This document shows, in pieces, positions 16,034 through 25,265 of a stretch of 64,000 nt of DNA (position 1 is its first letter; each line of letters opens with the position of its first letter). A program made the position numbers and the translations under genes. The notes below the pieces were generated by a model. The model saw only the letters and a program-made list of their open reading frames with translations. It made no database searches and had not been told where the DNA came from. Origin of the DNA: Sphingomonas sp. R647 (GTDB taxonomy: Bacteria; Pseudomonadota; Alphaproteobacteria; Sphingomonadales; Sphingomonadaceae); assembly GCF_020177055.1 (NCBI RefSeq), contig NZ_JAIQXT010000010.1, positions 46,077-110,076 on the forward strand. Direction: 5' to 3'.

Positions 16034-18178
16034 TCATTCGGCAGCGATTGCGAGCGAAATTCCACCCGAGTCCGCGCCCTCGCCCGACACAGTGAGGAAC
16101 GCCGGAAGCGCTGCGCCTTCGCTGACCTCAAGCAGTTCGGCCTGGGCGGGCAGTTCGGGCGTACGCAACGGCTCGGGCAGCCAGCCGGCATCCGCCATGA
16201 GCCGCTCGGCCTCACGTGCCATGTCAGGCTTTTTCAGGTGATCGATCAGCGCTGCGGTCTCGGCTCCCCTGCCCTCGGTCACCGCCTCGAGGATCCGTGC
16301 CTTGGTCACCTTGCCGAAGAAATTCTCGGCGGTGGGCGTCCAGCCGGCGGCGACCAGATCGAGACAGACGCCCCGGGCAAGGACATTGGCGTGCGCAAGC
16401 CGGCGCTCGACCATATGCGCCGAGATGCGGCCATTGTCGTATTTGGGCGCAACCTCGAACAGCGCATTGACCGAATAGGCCGCGCAATGTGCAAACAGCT
16501 CCGCCTGAGCGCCCGCGTCGAGCAGGAGCAGCGCGTCCCACAGCTCCTTATCCGACCGGGGCAGCTGTTCCTTCCACATGGCATGACGCGCCTCGATCGC
16601 GCGCGCGGCGAGACTGTGCTGCATGCCCGATGGCTGCACCGCGAACCCGACCTTGTTCAGGGACAGCGTCAGGCAGCTCTCGGTGCGCCCATGATAGAAG
16701 CAGGCAAGCACGAAATTGTGCAGCACTGCGGCAAAGGCGATGGCCGGGTTGCCGGCGAGCGCGTCCTGCAAGGCAAGGGTGCGCTCTGCGGTCAGCTCGC
16801 AGACCAGTCGGTCGGGCAGAGGCTTGAGCCCCTCCTCATCCTCCTCGGTCGCCTCGCCTTCAGCGCTCGCCCTGGCCCCGGCGCCATCCGCCTCGGCGCT
16901 GCCTGCGTCAGCGCTGCAATCCTGCCCGGCCGCGACAGGCTCACGCTCGCGATCGTCCGCGCCCTCCATGTCAGGGTCCGGCGCGACAAGCGGCTCGTCC
17001 TCTGTGCGGACCCAGCCCGCCTCGACTTCCAGCGCACCGGTGCGATTGATCGTGACGAACACCCCGGCGATCGCCATCTCGGCCGGATCATAGCTCCAGC
17101 TGCCTCCAGCCAGCTGCGCGATGCGCTCGTCAAGCGCGGTGATCTGCGCATCGACCGTATCGGGGATTTCGTCGGCATTGGCCCATTCATCCTCAAGCGC
17201 CTGCGCCTGCGCATGAAGGCTTTCGACCTCAGTGAGGTCTTCCTGCGTCGGTGGCGTGTGCAAGGGCTCAATCCTGCGCAGTCCGTGCGCAAACCCATAG
17301 GGAAGGTCGATCACCGCCTCGACCCATTTCCAGCCCTGGCTGCCGATACGCTCGGCCTCGGCGCCGAGCTTTTCGAGCACCAGGCGATCGAGCAGGGCTG
17401 CGTCCTGGAGCCAGCCGCCACGATCCTCCTCGAACAGGTCGCGCAGGACGCAGCCGCCGCCTGCGACATAGGCATCGATGCCGACGAACAGCGCCCGCGG
17501 ATCGCGCGCCGGAACTGTCGACTCGTTGAGGCGCGCGCGAATGAAATGCGCAGACTGATTATGGTGGGACTGTACCAGCTCCCAGACCTGCTCCTGTCGC
17601 GCATGGTCATCACAGACGGTAAACGCCATCAGCTGCTCGAGGCTCATGCCATCAGCGGCATAAACCTCATGCAGGGCCGGCGAGACACTGGCGAGCTTCA
17701 GTCGCTGGCGCACCACGGCGGGGGTGACATGAAAGCGCGCCGCGACATCCTCAATCCCGTCGCCCTGCTCGACCAGCATTTTCATGCCGCGGAATTCGTC
17801 AAGCGGATGCAGCGCTTCGCGATGGGTGTTCTCGGCATAGCTGTCCTCCTCGGCCGAGATCGCTGCGTCGGCTGGCTTGACGATGCAGGGGACGAGCGCG
17901 TCGGAGGCGAGGCGCTTGCGCCGGACCAGCATCTCGAGCGCACCGAAGCGGCGTCCCCCGGCCGGCACCTGAAACCTCCCGGTTTCGTTGCCCTGTTCAT
18001 CGAGGACAGGCCGGACGCTGAGGCTCTGAAGCAGGCCGCGGCGCTCGATGTCCGCCGCCAGCTGCTCGATCGAAACCCCGTTCTTGACGCGGCGGACGTT
18101 CGATTGGGACAGCACGAGCTGGTTGAACGGGATGCCCTTTGCGGGCGCGAGGACGAGTTTGGGTTGGGCTTTCGCCAT
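16034..18178 (-). CDS. parB: Large ParB-like partition protein
   Basis: The 714-residue product has an N-terminal ParB/Srx nuclease-fold domain (IPFNQLVLSQSNVRRVKNGVS, then VPAGGRRFGALEML and DSYAENTHREALHPLDEF), followed by an HTH (EDVAARFHVTPAVVRQRLKLA). The long C-terminal part contains an acidic low-complexity linker at about residues 405-455 (GTTEEDEEG-type composition) that ordinary chromosomal ParB lacks. This long form is typical of plasmids and ICEs. No ParA gene is adjacent in the window. It probably acts in element maintenance or regulation rather than chromosome segregation. The ATG at 18178 is where the conserved N-terminus begins. Confidence 0.9.
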   Translation of the reverse strand: MAKAQPKLVLAPAKGIPFNQLVLSQSNVRRVKNGVSIEQLAADIERRGLLQSLSVRPVLDEQGNETGRFQVPAGGRRFGALEMLVRRKRLASDALVPCIVKPADAAISAEEDSYAENTHREALHPLDEFRGMKMLVEQGDGIEDVAARFHVTPAVVRQRLKLASVSPALHEVYAADGMSLEQLMAFTVCDDHARQEQVWELVQSHHNQSAHFIRARLNESTVPARDPRALFVGIDAYVAGGGCVLRDLFEEDRGGWLQDAALLDRLVLEKLGAEAERIGSQGWKWVEAVIDLPYGFAHGLRRIEPLHTPPTQEDLTEVESLHAQAQALEDEWANADEIPDTVDAQITALDERIAQLAGGSWSYDPAEMAIAGVFVTINRTGALEVEAGWVRTEDEPLVAPDPDMEGADDREREPVAAGQDCSADAGSAEADGAGARASAEGEATEEDEEGLKPLPDRLVCELTAERTLALQDALAGNPAIAFAAVLHNFVLACFYHGRTESCLTLSLNKVGFAVQPSGMQHSLAARAIEARHAMWKEQLPRSDKELWDALLLLDAGAQAELFAHCAAYSVNALFEVAPKYDNGRISAHMVERRLAHANVLARGVCLDLVAAGWTPTAENFFGKVTKARILEAVTEGRGAETAALIDHLKKPDMAREAERLMADAGWLPEPLRTPELPAQAELLEVSEGAALPAFLTVSGEGADSGGISLAIAAE

Positions 18179-18304
18179 GTCACTTCTCCATGAGACGAAG
18201 CGGACAGGAAACTCTCTCCCGACCTTCACTTCGCCACAGGATCGGCGCAGCCCTCTTCCTCTTGGGGGAGCAGGACCGCGCCGGAGGTAACAACGGGAAT
18301 GGGT

Positions 18305-19504
18305 TCAGCGGGCCGCAGCCAGGAGCCTTGCGCCCTTGCCTTCGAGATCGAGCCGCGCATCCTGGTGCGGCTTGTCGCGCGCCAGCGCGGTGATCCCCTG
18401 GACGAAGTCGAAGATCGAAGCGGGCGGATGCCCCTCCTCGTCGAGTACCGTTGCAATGATCCGCCCGGTTTCGGCCTTGGAGAAACCGCGCTTGCGCAGA
18501 AAGTCCTGCCGATCCTCATCGGTTCGCGCGACGATCCGCGCCCGCGCCGCCATGATGCCCGACATGAATGGCTGGGCGGACGAGGTCGCGAAATTCTCGA
18601 GCGCGGGCGCCGCCTCGTGCGCGAAGCGGTTGGCGGCGAACTTCGAGTGGCGGATGCTGATCTCCTCAAAGCCCTCCGCACCCCAGATATTGCGGTTCAT
18701 GCACACCGCGCGCAGGTAGAAGCTCGCCATTCCGAGCGACTTTGCGCCGACCTCGCTGTTCCAGCAGTAAAAGCCACGAAAGAACAGGTCGGGGTCGCCA
18801 TTGGGCAGCCTGCCCGCCTCGATCGGGTGCGCATCATCGACGAGGAACAGGAACACGTCGCGATCGCTCGCATAGAGGGTGGTCGTGTCCTTCGTGACGT
18901 CGACATGCGGATTGTGGGTCATGGTCGACCAGTCGAGCAGACCGGGCACCTTCCAGCGCGTGTCGCCGGTGCCGTTCCCTGCGATCTTCATCACGGCTGC
19001 GACAAGCTCATGGTCCCAGATCCGTCCATAATCGGGGCCGGTGACCGCGCGAAGCTCAGTGCGGCCGTCCTCGGTCTCGAGCGTCTTGATCAGTTCGGCG
19101 CGGTGCGAGAGCAGCCCGTGCTGAAGATTGATGCCGGCGAGCGGTGCCGGTAAGTCGCGCAGATATCCCGAGGGTGCGCCGACCAAGCTGCATAGCTGGC
19201 CGAATGACCAGTGGGTCGGCGCAACCGGCACATCGCGATCCGGTACGATCAGCGCCAGCCGCTCGGGATCATCGCGACTGGCCTCGACCCGCACCGCGCG
19301 GGACTCGAGTGTACGCGTGGTCGCCCTGCGCGCCCGCGCCATGGTTGCGGCGTGCAGTTCGCCCAGCGAGAGATAGCGTTCATCGTCAGGCCGCGAGAAC
19401 CACTCGGACGAGACTCGCCCGATGCGGGACCCGCGCGAGATATCGACCTTATAGGGCGCCGAAGCCCGAAGCGGCGCGGATGGGTGATTGAGGACAGTTG
19501 CCAT
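18305..19504 (-). CDS. DUF932 domain protein
   Basis: The 399-residue product matches the DUF932 (phage/plasmid-like) family: VPVAPTHWSFGQLCSLVGAPSGYLRDLPA near residue 100, LRAVTGPDYGRIWDHELV and FYLRAVCMNRNIWGAEGFEEI. It is a standard element gene beside ParB; its role is unknown, with single-strand DNA handling or anti-restriction proposed for relatives. It is the rightmost backbone gene seen, divergent from the DUF3606 gene across a 221-bp promoter region. Confidence 0.9.
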   Translation of the reverse strand: MATVLNHPSAPLRASAPYKVDISRGSRIGRVSSEWFSRPDDERYLSLGELHAATMARARRATTRTLESRAVRVEASRDDPERLALIVPDRDVPVAPTHWSFGQLCSLVGAPSGYLRDLPAPLAGINLQHGLLSHRAELIKTLETEDGRTELRAVTGPDYGRIWDHELVAAVMKIAGNGTGDTRWKVPGLLDWSTMTHNPHVDVTKDTTTLYASDRDVFLFLVDDAHPIEAGRLPNGDPDLFFRGFYCWNSEVGAKSLGMASFYLRAVCMNRNIWGAEGFEEISIRHSKFAANRFAHEAAPALENFATSSAQPFMSGIMAARARIVARTDEDRQDFLRKRGFSKAETGRIIATVLDEEGHPPASIFDFVQGITALARDKPHQDARLDLEGKGARLLAAAR

Positions 19505-19725
19505 GGAGCGTCTCCGCGACGGGCGCCGAGAGCCTCTCTCTCAGCCCTGACCCGTCACGGCCGAACCGGCCGCCCTCTTTCTCTCCTGATCTGCGACGCC
19601 ACGTCTCGAAAACGAAGCACATCTCGCGCCCGGAAGGCGGCGCCAGCGGGAATGCTCCTGTTTCGTTCATTTCGGAGGGAACCTTGCCTGCCCTTCGACA
19701 ATTCAGGCGCCTGAAGGAGAGAGCC

Positions 19726-19902
19726 ATGAGCGATGACAAGACGCTTCGCGCGCCTCAGGATGCCTCGCGTATCGCAATGGGCGAGGACTATGAGGTACGC
19801 TACTGGACCGGCAAATTCGGGGTCAGCCGTGAAACACTTCAGGAGGCGGTCGATGCAGTCGGAAACAGCGCCGACGCGGTAGCGACCTATCTGGAACACT
19901 GA
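19726..19902 (+). CDS. DUF3606 small protein
   Basis: The 58-residue product (MSDDKTLRAPQDASRIAMGE, then a segment with YWTGKFGVSRETLQEAVDAVG) matches DUF3606, a family of short proteins widespread in Alphaproteobacteria and of unknown function. The ATG at 19726 follows GAAGGAGAG. It is the first rightward gene after the backbone block and could be its boundary. Confidence 0.85.
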   Translation: MSDDKTLRAPQDASRIAMGEDYEVRYWTGKFGVSRETLQEAVDAVGNSADAVATYLEH

Positions 19903-20228
19903 GATTCAAGACGCCCGTCATTTGTTGGCGGCGGGTCACCGGTCCGGACTAGAAGCGGGCAGGCGTTCAATGCTGGCGCGACCAAGGGTCGTAGCGACGC
20001 GGGGCCGTCCGGAACCCGCACGCAGTAGGCGGAAGGTCGACACAGCCTCGCGGACGCCCGCGGTCTATTCATGGATGGACCGTATTGAGCGCCTTCATTC
20101 CACCCATCGCCGACTGAAACCGCATTTTCTGTCAGGGACTTGCGATGGGCGCTTTGTGCATTGGCTGTTTACGTGAACACGCAAGTCCCCCACATGTCGA
20201 TCATGTTTGGCACTGATCTCGAAACAGC
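19903..20228. other. Intergenic upstream of MHYT kinase
   Basis: These 326 bp hold no recognisable gene. The right half is AT-richer than its surroundings and probably contains the promoter of the hybrid kinase gene. Confidence 0.4.
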
Positions 20229-23153
20229 ATGATGGGATCAAGTCACGCGATGACCATGCCCGGCACGCATGATCACAATCTGGTGATTCTCTCGGTCGCG
20301 GTCGCGATCTTTGCTTCCTACACCGCGCTCACGCTTGCCCGCCGAATCCGTGCGTCTCAAGGACGGGCACGGCTGGCCTGGCTCGCCGCGGCCGCGATCG
20401 CGCTGGGCGGTGGGATCTGGTCGATGCACTTCGTCGCGATGCTCTCCTTCAGCATGCCGGGCATGCCGATGAAGTATGAGCTGACGCTAACTCTCGTGTC
20501 GCTGGCACTCGCGGTCGGATTTACGGGGGCTGGTCTTGCCAGTTTCAACTGGCAGCACGCTTCGCGGGCGCGGATCGTCATCGCAGGCCTGCTGATCGCG
20601 ACAGGTGTGGTCGCGATGCACTATCTTGGCATGGCCGCCATGCGAATGCCGGCGTCTCTGAGCTATGACTGGCGCTGGGTGGCGGTATCGGTGATCATTG
20701 CGGTCGTGGCCGCGACGAGCGCTATCTGGCTGGTTTCGCGTGATCGACAGACGCCCTGGCAGCTGCTTGCTGCGGTGATCATGGGGGCTGCAATCGCCGG
20801 CATGCACTATGCCGGAATGGCCGCAGCCATATTCACGATGAACAGCCCGGTCGATACCGTGCCAGGTGCGGCGAGTTTCAGCCAGACCAGCCTCGCGATC
20901 GCCGTCACGGTCATCACCGTTCTGATCCTGCTTTTGTCGCTGGGGGCTGCGCAGCTCGACCGAATGTTCGTTCGCGCGGAGCGGCGCGAGGCGCGCAGCA
21001 TGCTGCGTCTGAAGGTCGCCGATATCTTGCGCGGCTCCAAAACCGAAGATGCGCTGACCGAAGTCGCCGAACTCTTGTGCACGCATTTCGGAGTCTCCCG
21101 CGCGGGGCTCGGCGATCTTGACCCGGTTGCTGACGAATTTGACTATCGGATCTGCTGGACCGACGGCAGCGTGCCACCCCTGAACGGTCGATTTCCTGCC
21201 GCAGCCTTCGGAGTGAAGATCGTCGCCGCGCTCAGCGCTGGCGAGACGGTGGTCATCGATGATCTCTTCGCAACGGCCATGAGCGATGAGGCCCGCACGC
21301 TCGAAACCGCGCGCAACGTCGATACAAGATCAATCCTGGTCGTCCCCTTCGTTCGCGACGGTCAACTGCGAACGATCGTCTATCTCAATGGTCGCGAGCC
21401 GCGGGCATGGCGGGCGGACGAAATCGCCTTCATGGAAGAGATGGCCGAGCGAATCCGGCTTGTGATCGAGCGAATCGCGGTGGAGGATCAGCTTCGCCAG
21501 CTTAATTCGGAACTGGAAGCGCGGGTCGAGGCGCGGACGCTGGAACTGCAGCACGCCGAAGGGGCAAGGCGTGAAGTAGACGCTCTGTACCGAGCCTATT
21601 TCGAAAATACGCCGGACTCTTTGTTTGTCATCGCGGTCACGGCCGAAGGCAGCTTTCTCGTCGAGCAGATCAACCCTTCGCATGCGCGCGACGTGGGCTT
21701 CGCGCTCGATCGCGTTCAGGGACGACCTGTCGAGACAATCCTGCCGCCGGGTGCCGTTGATCAGGTGCTCGAAAGCTATCGTCGCGTCGTCGAAACGGGA
21801 GAGATCGATCATCGCCGCGACTTTTTTGAGTTGAATGGCGGACCCCAGCATTGGGACACAACTTTGGTGCCGCTGAAGGGGCCCGACGGCCGCGTTACAA
21901 AGATCATGGGCGCGAGCAGGAACGTGACGGCGCAGGTCAATGCCGAAGAAGCGCTACGGCAGTCGCAGAAGCTCGAGGCGATGGGGCAATTGACCGGCGG
22001 GGTCGCGCACGATTTCAACAATCTTCTCACCCCGATCCTGGGGGCGCTGGATCGGCTGCATCACAAGGGCCTTGGCGACGAGCGTGATCGACGACTCATC
22101 GCTGGTGCACTTCAGTCCGCCGACCGCGCGAAAACGCTGGTCCATCGCCTGCTTTCCTTTGCCCGTCGGCAACCGCTCCGCCCCGAACCGGTCAATCTGT
22201 CCGATCTGACCAGCGACATGCTCGACCTGGTGAAAACCACGGTTGGCCCGCGGGTGAAAGTCGATCTTGAAGCACCATCGGATGTGCCGTCCGCGCATGC
22301 AGATGCGAACCAGATCGAAATGGCGCTGCTCAATCTGAGCGTCAACGCGCGCGATGCGATGCCAGAGGGCGGGACGCTGCGGATCTCGGTTGGACGGGCT
22401 ACGGACCGGCCCGATCGTCCTGCCATGCTCCCGAACGACGAATTTGTGTTCCTGTGCGTGCGCGACACTGGTGTCGGCATGGACGAGCAAACCCGCCAGC
22501 GCGCGATTGAACCCTTTTTCTCGACCAAAGGGATCGGGAAAGGAACCGGGCTTGGTCTGTCGATGGCACACGGGCTTGCCGCTCAGCTTGGTGGAGCGCT
22601 GTCGATCGACAGCCAGCCTGGAACAGGCACCGAGATTTGCCTCTGGCTGCCCCAGAGTGAGGCGGCTGCGAAAGCACCGCAGGCGGAACCCCGCGTCACG
22701 AGCATCCTGGCCGGCGGCCGCGTTCTGCTGGTCGACGACGAGGATGAAGTCAGGGAATCGACCGCTCAAATGCTGGAGGATCTCAATTTTGAATTGACCA
22801 TCGCTTCGTCTGCGGTTGAGGCATGGGAGATGATCCGGACCGGCTTCTTGCCCGAGATCCTGATTACCGATCACCTGATGCCGCAAATGAGCGGCTGCCA
22901 GCTCGCGCTCGCCACGCGAAGGGTCAGTCCATCGACGCGGATATTGGTCATCTCGGGATATACCGAAGGAGATGGAATTGACCCTTCCCTCCCGCTGCTT
23001 GCCAAACCATTTGCAAAGGCCGATCTTGCTCTCGCCCTGGAACGGCTGAGTGCCGACACTCGGGCAACGCTTGATGAACGGACTTCGCCGGAGGGGTTCG
23101 GGGAACGCAATCATGCTTCGGGACAGAACAGGCTGGCAGACGAGATTGATTGA
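20229..23153 (+). CDS. MHYT-GAF-PAS hybrid sensor histidine kinase
   Basis: The 974-residue protein starts with an integral-membrane MHYT domain (about residues 10-245) carrying repeated M-H-Y/F motifs (GIWSMHFVAML, VVAMHYLGMAAM, IAGMHYAGMAA) suggested to bind copper or a diatomic gas. A GAF domain (270-410), a coiled-coil linker and a PAS domain (455-575) follow. The kinase core has His594 in GGVAHDFNNLL, an N-box NLSVNARDAM, and GTGLGLSMAHG. A C-terminal receiver has Asp881 in LITDHLMPQMSG. With no separate output domain it probably passes phosphate to an unlinked partner. It stands alone as a transcription unit. Confidence 0.93.
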   Translation: MMGSSHAMTMPGTHDHNLVILSVAVAIFASYTALTLARRIRASQGRARLAWLAAAAIALGGGIWSMHFVAMLSFSMPGMPMKYELTLTLVSLALAVGFTGAGLASFNWQHASRARIVIAGLLIATGVVAMHYLGMAAMRMPASLSYDWRWVAVSVIIAVVAATSAIWLVSRDRQTPWQLLAAVIMGAAIAGMHYAGMAAAIFTMNSPVDTVPGAASFSQTSLAIAVTVITVLILLLSLGAAQLDRMFVRAERREARSMLRLKVADILRGSKTEDALTEVAELLCTHFGVSRAGLGDLDPVADEFDYRICWTDGSVPPLNGRFPAAAFGVKIVAALSAGETVVIDDLFATAMSDEARTLETARNVDTRSILVVPFVRDGQLRTIVYLNGREPRAWRADEIAFMEEMAERIRLVIERIAVEDQLRQLNSELEARVEARTLELQHAEGARREVDALYRAYFENTPDSLFVIAVTAEGSFLVEQINPSHARDVGFALDRVQGRPVETILPPGAVDQVLESYRRVVETGEIDHRRDFFELNGGPQHWDTTLVPLKGPDGRVTKIMGASRNVTAQVNAEEALRQSQKLEAMGQLTGGVAHDFNNLLTPILGALDRLHHKGLGDERDRRLIAGALQSADRAKTLVHRLLSFARRQPLRPEPVNLSDLTSDMLDLVKTTVGPRVKVDLEAPSDVPSAHADANQIEMALLNLSVNARDAMPEGGTLRISVGRATDRPDRPAMLPNDEFVFLCVRDTGVGMDEQTRQRAIEPFFSTKGIGKGTGLGLSMAHGLAAQLGGALSIDSQPGTGTEICLWLPQSEAAAKAPQAEPRVTSILAGGRVLLVDDEDEVRESTAQMLEDLNFELTIASSAVEAWEMIRTGFLPEILITDHLMPQMSGCQLALATRRVSPSTRILVISGYTEGDGIDPSLPLLAKPFAKADLALALERLSADTRATLDERTSPEGFGERNHASGQNRLADEID

Positions 23154-23351
23154 CGGTGTTGCGCCGCCGGGGGGCGCTGCTCGACTGCCGCAGCAATATC
23201 ATGCAAGCGCCTCGCCATTCGTCGACCAACGCTTTGTGGGCCCGCTCGGTCAGGCTATTCGCATGGGCAACTCGATCGATCAGGCGATCGGCGGCCGGTC
23301 CGAACCGGTTGAGGCGCCAGTGTCTCACTGCCAGGCTCACTGAGCACAGCC

Positions 23352-23552
23352 ATGCCAATGGGGACCCGGCATCGTGTCACAGGATTTCTCAAGGACTCGC
23401 GACGCGGTCTGATCCTCGAGGTCGATGGCGGCGGGGTCTACGCGCTCGACGCGGAGCCTGGCGCGCGCCAGTTCCTTGGTCGCAAGGTAACGGTCGAAGG
23501 CGTCCGCTCGGGCTTTGACCGGCTCGACGTCGACTGGATCGGCGCCGCGTAG
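23352..23552 (+). CDS. DUF5818-like small protein
   Basis: The 66-residue product (MPMGTRHRVTGFLKDSRRGL, then LDAEPGARQFLGRKVTVEGVRSGFDRLDVDWI) has the beta-rich pattern of DUF5818, small sphingomonad proteins resembling an OB-like strand set. Function is unknown. It ends directly before a run of 13 cytosines. Confidence 0.7.
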   Translation: MPMGTRHRVTGFLKDSRRGLILEVDGGGVYALDAEPGARQFLGRKVTVEGVRSGFDRLDVDWIGAA

Positions 23553-24120
23553 CGGCCCCCCCCCCCCCGCCGTTCGGCGCGCATCGAGAGGCACCCTTGC
23601 AGGCGACCGGCCGCCCCGGCGGCGTGCGCCCGCGCAAGTGGGTCAGCCGCCGTCGGGTCCTCCGGGCGATCGCAAGCGTGCGACGCGGGCCAAAAAGAAG
23701 CTGCGCACCCTGCCGGCTTCTTCGAAGCCGCAGAGCGCGCTCAACTGGCCTCCCGCGTTCCGCCAGCACATCTTGTCGCGCAGTCGTTACCTGCACTTTG
23801 TCTGAGGCGCGCCAGCAGTCGAGACGGGGCCGTCCCAGTCGCTCGCGCAGTCAAGTTGTTCGATCTTCAAGGCATGGAGCTCCTGCTTCCCTTGGCTACC
23901 TGCACCGAGTGAGAGGGACGCCTGCCGCTGACCATGCTGTAAAGCAGATCGGTCGTGACGTTCCTTAGACAACCATAGGCCCGGACAGTCCATGGTTGCC
24001 CGCATGACGTGTCCTCGGCTCAGTACGCCGAACGAAGCCCGAGCAATCACCCATCGTTACGCGTCGTCACCAAACACGACCGGGATCAGTCCACGATCGC
24101 ATCTCATGCGCACAATGGAA
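23553..24120. other. Intergenic region with C13 homopolymer
   Basis: About 570 bp without a supported gene. A run of 13 C residues (23556-23568) follows the DUF5818-like stop. Open frames in 23515-23968 are basic and proline-rich, and I recognise no family. Confidence 0.45.
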
Positions 24121-24687
24121 CTAGCGTGCCGCCAGGCTGCGGAATGTGATCGACCAGCGTGTCACTTCGAGCGGCGCGATGCTGTGCTCCCAGCTGTGCC
24201 GCACCTCGCCGGAAAGATGATAGATCGAGCGTGGCGCAAGCGGCACTGCAATGCGCTCGAAGGTCTTTCCGTTTCGTCGCCTGAACCGCATCGTTGCCGC
24301 GTGGCCGAGCGAGATGCCGACGACATCCTCGAATACCGGCCGATCCTTGTGCCAGCCGATCCCGGCACCTGGATCATAGCGCAGGAGCAACGCCTGGACG
24401 AGCGTGTCTGGCCCCAACCCTGCGAACAGCTCCGCCCGCGCCCGGATCGGCTGCAGCCAGTCTGGGATCGCCTTGGTTTCGCGCAAGCTCCCTTTGTCGA
24501 AGTCGTAAGCCCATCCGAAGGACTGGGTCAGACGCTTGCCGAGCCAGCCCTGGAACCGAAAGGGCGAGAGATCCACACCATCGATTCCCGCAATCAGATC
24601 TGCTTCCTCCGCCGCACTGATCACAGCATCGTCGGAGCGAAAACCCGCGATCGCCGGACCGCCGAACAAGTCGGCCTGCAGCGTCAT
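24121..24687 (-). CDS. alkB: AlkB-family 2-oxoglutarate/Fe(II) dioxygenase
   Basis: The 188-residue product has the AlkB-type iron site: His113 and Asp115 in GWHKDRPVFE and His167 in RHSWEHSI. The 2-oxoglutarate-binding arginine is in RWSITFR near the C-terminus, and residues 102-106 (LRYDP) are conserved. AlkB enzymes repair alkylated bases in DNA or RNA by oxidative demethylation. This short form resembles the alphaproteobacterial AlkB2/3-like group. Its ATG overlaps the stop of a DksA/TraR zinc protein as ATGA, so the two are translationally coupled. Confidence 0.92.
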   Translation of the reverse strand: MTLQADLFGGPAIAGFRSDDAVISAAEEADLIAGIDGVDLSPFRFQGWLGKRLTQSFGWAYDFDKGSLRETKAIPDWLQPIRARAELFAGLGPDTLVQALLLRYDPGAGIGWHKDRPVFEDVVGISLGHAATMRFRRRNGKTFERIAVPLAPRSIYHLSGEVRHSWEHSIAPLEVTRWSITFRSLAAR

Positions 24688-24950
24688 CGCAGCTGACTGT
24701 CCTTGCTGCCGCGCCGATTTATCCCAGCGAATGCGGCTCGCCGGGCGTCGCGCTCACCCTGACAACTCACGCACGTCCGCACGCCAACCAGCACCAGGCG
24801 GCGCCGTTGCGGTATTTCGTCCCCGCACATCTCGCAGTCCTCGAGGCTTTCACCGGTCGGCATGCGCGAGCGCGCCTCAAGGATCGCATCGGTAATGCTG
24901 TCGTCGATCTGATCCTGAACTGCGCCGTCCGGCGCCCAGCCATTCGCCAT
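24684..24950 (-). CDS. DksA/TraR family C4 zinc-finger protein
   Basis: The 88-residue product has four cysteines (39, 42, 60 and 63) in the pattern CEMCGDEIPQRRRLVLVGVRTCVSC, the zinc finger of DksA/TraR proteins that bind the RNA polymerase secondary channel. The length fits the short TraR type rather than full-length DksA. It probably adjusts transcription during transfer or stress. It is coupled by ATGA overlap to the alkB gene. Confidence 0.88.
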   Translation of the reverse strand: MANGWAPDGAVQDQIDDSITDAILEARSRMPTGESLEDCEMCGDEIPQRRRLVLVGVRTCVSCQGERDARRAAFAGINRRGSKDSQLR

Positions 24951-25265
24951 CGCAAAATCTCTTTGCAGTTGAGGAACATAGATAGGAATTGCGGGCCTTA
25001 TGTCCACCGTTGCTGTTCGTCGGCGCTGCGAGCGTGTGATTTCGTTGCGGCCACAGAATGAAGCGCCAAATACCCGCAGCGGCAGACGGTCATAGGCGTG
25101 AGAGGTTCGCACCGGACTGCACCAAGTCTCGCAATTCAGCCGAAAACTTATGGATCTTTGTCCATCGCGTGGGCGAAGCGCGATGATAAGGTAAGGCCCG
25201 CGTCAGGTCAGACGCGCAAGATTCCCCGCCTACAGGCGGCACCGGCTGCCCGTGAACAGATTCCC
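24951..25265. other. Intergenic with stem-loop
   Basis: These 315 bp carry no gene I recognise. A 7-bp stem (25163-25169 with 25179-25185) flanked by CTTAT and ATAAG (25147-25151 and 25186-25190) lies about 80 bp beyond the nnrD stop and might end that leftward transcript, although no T-run follows. Confidence 0.35.

Noticed and set aside
16016..18193. Plus-strand open frame of 725 codons
   Set aside because: It is antisense to the recognised ParB gene along its full length.
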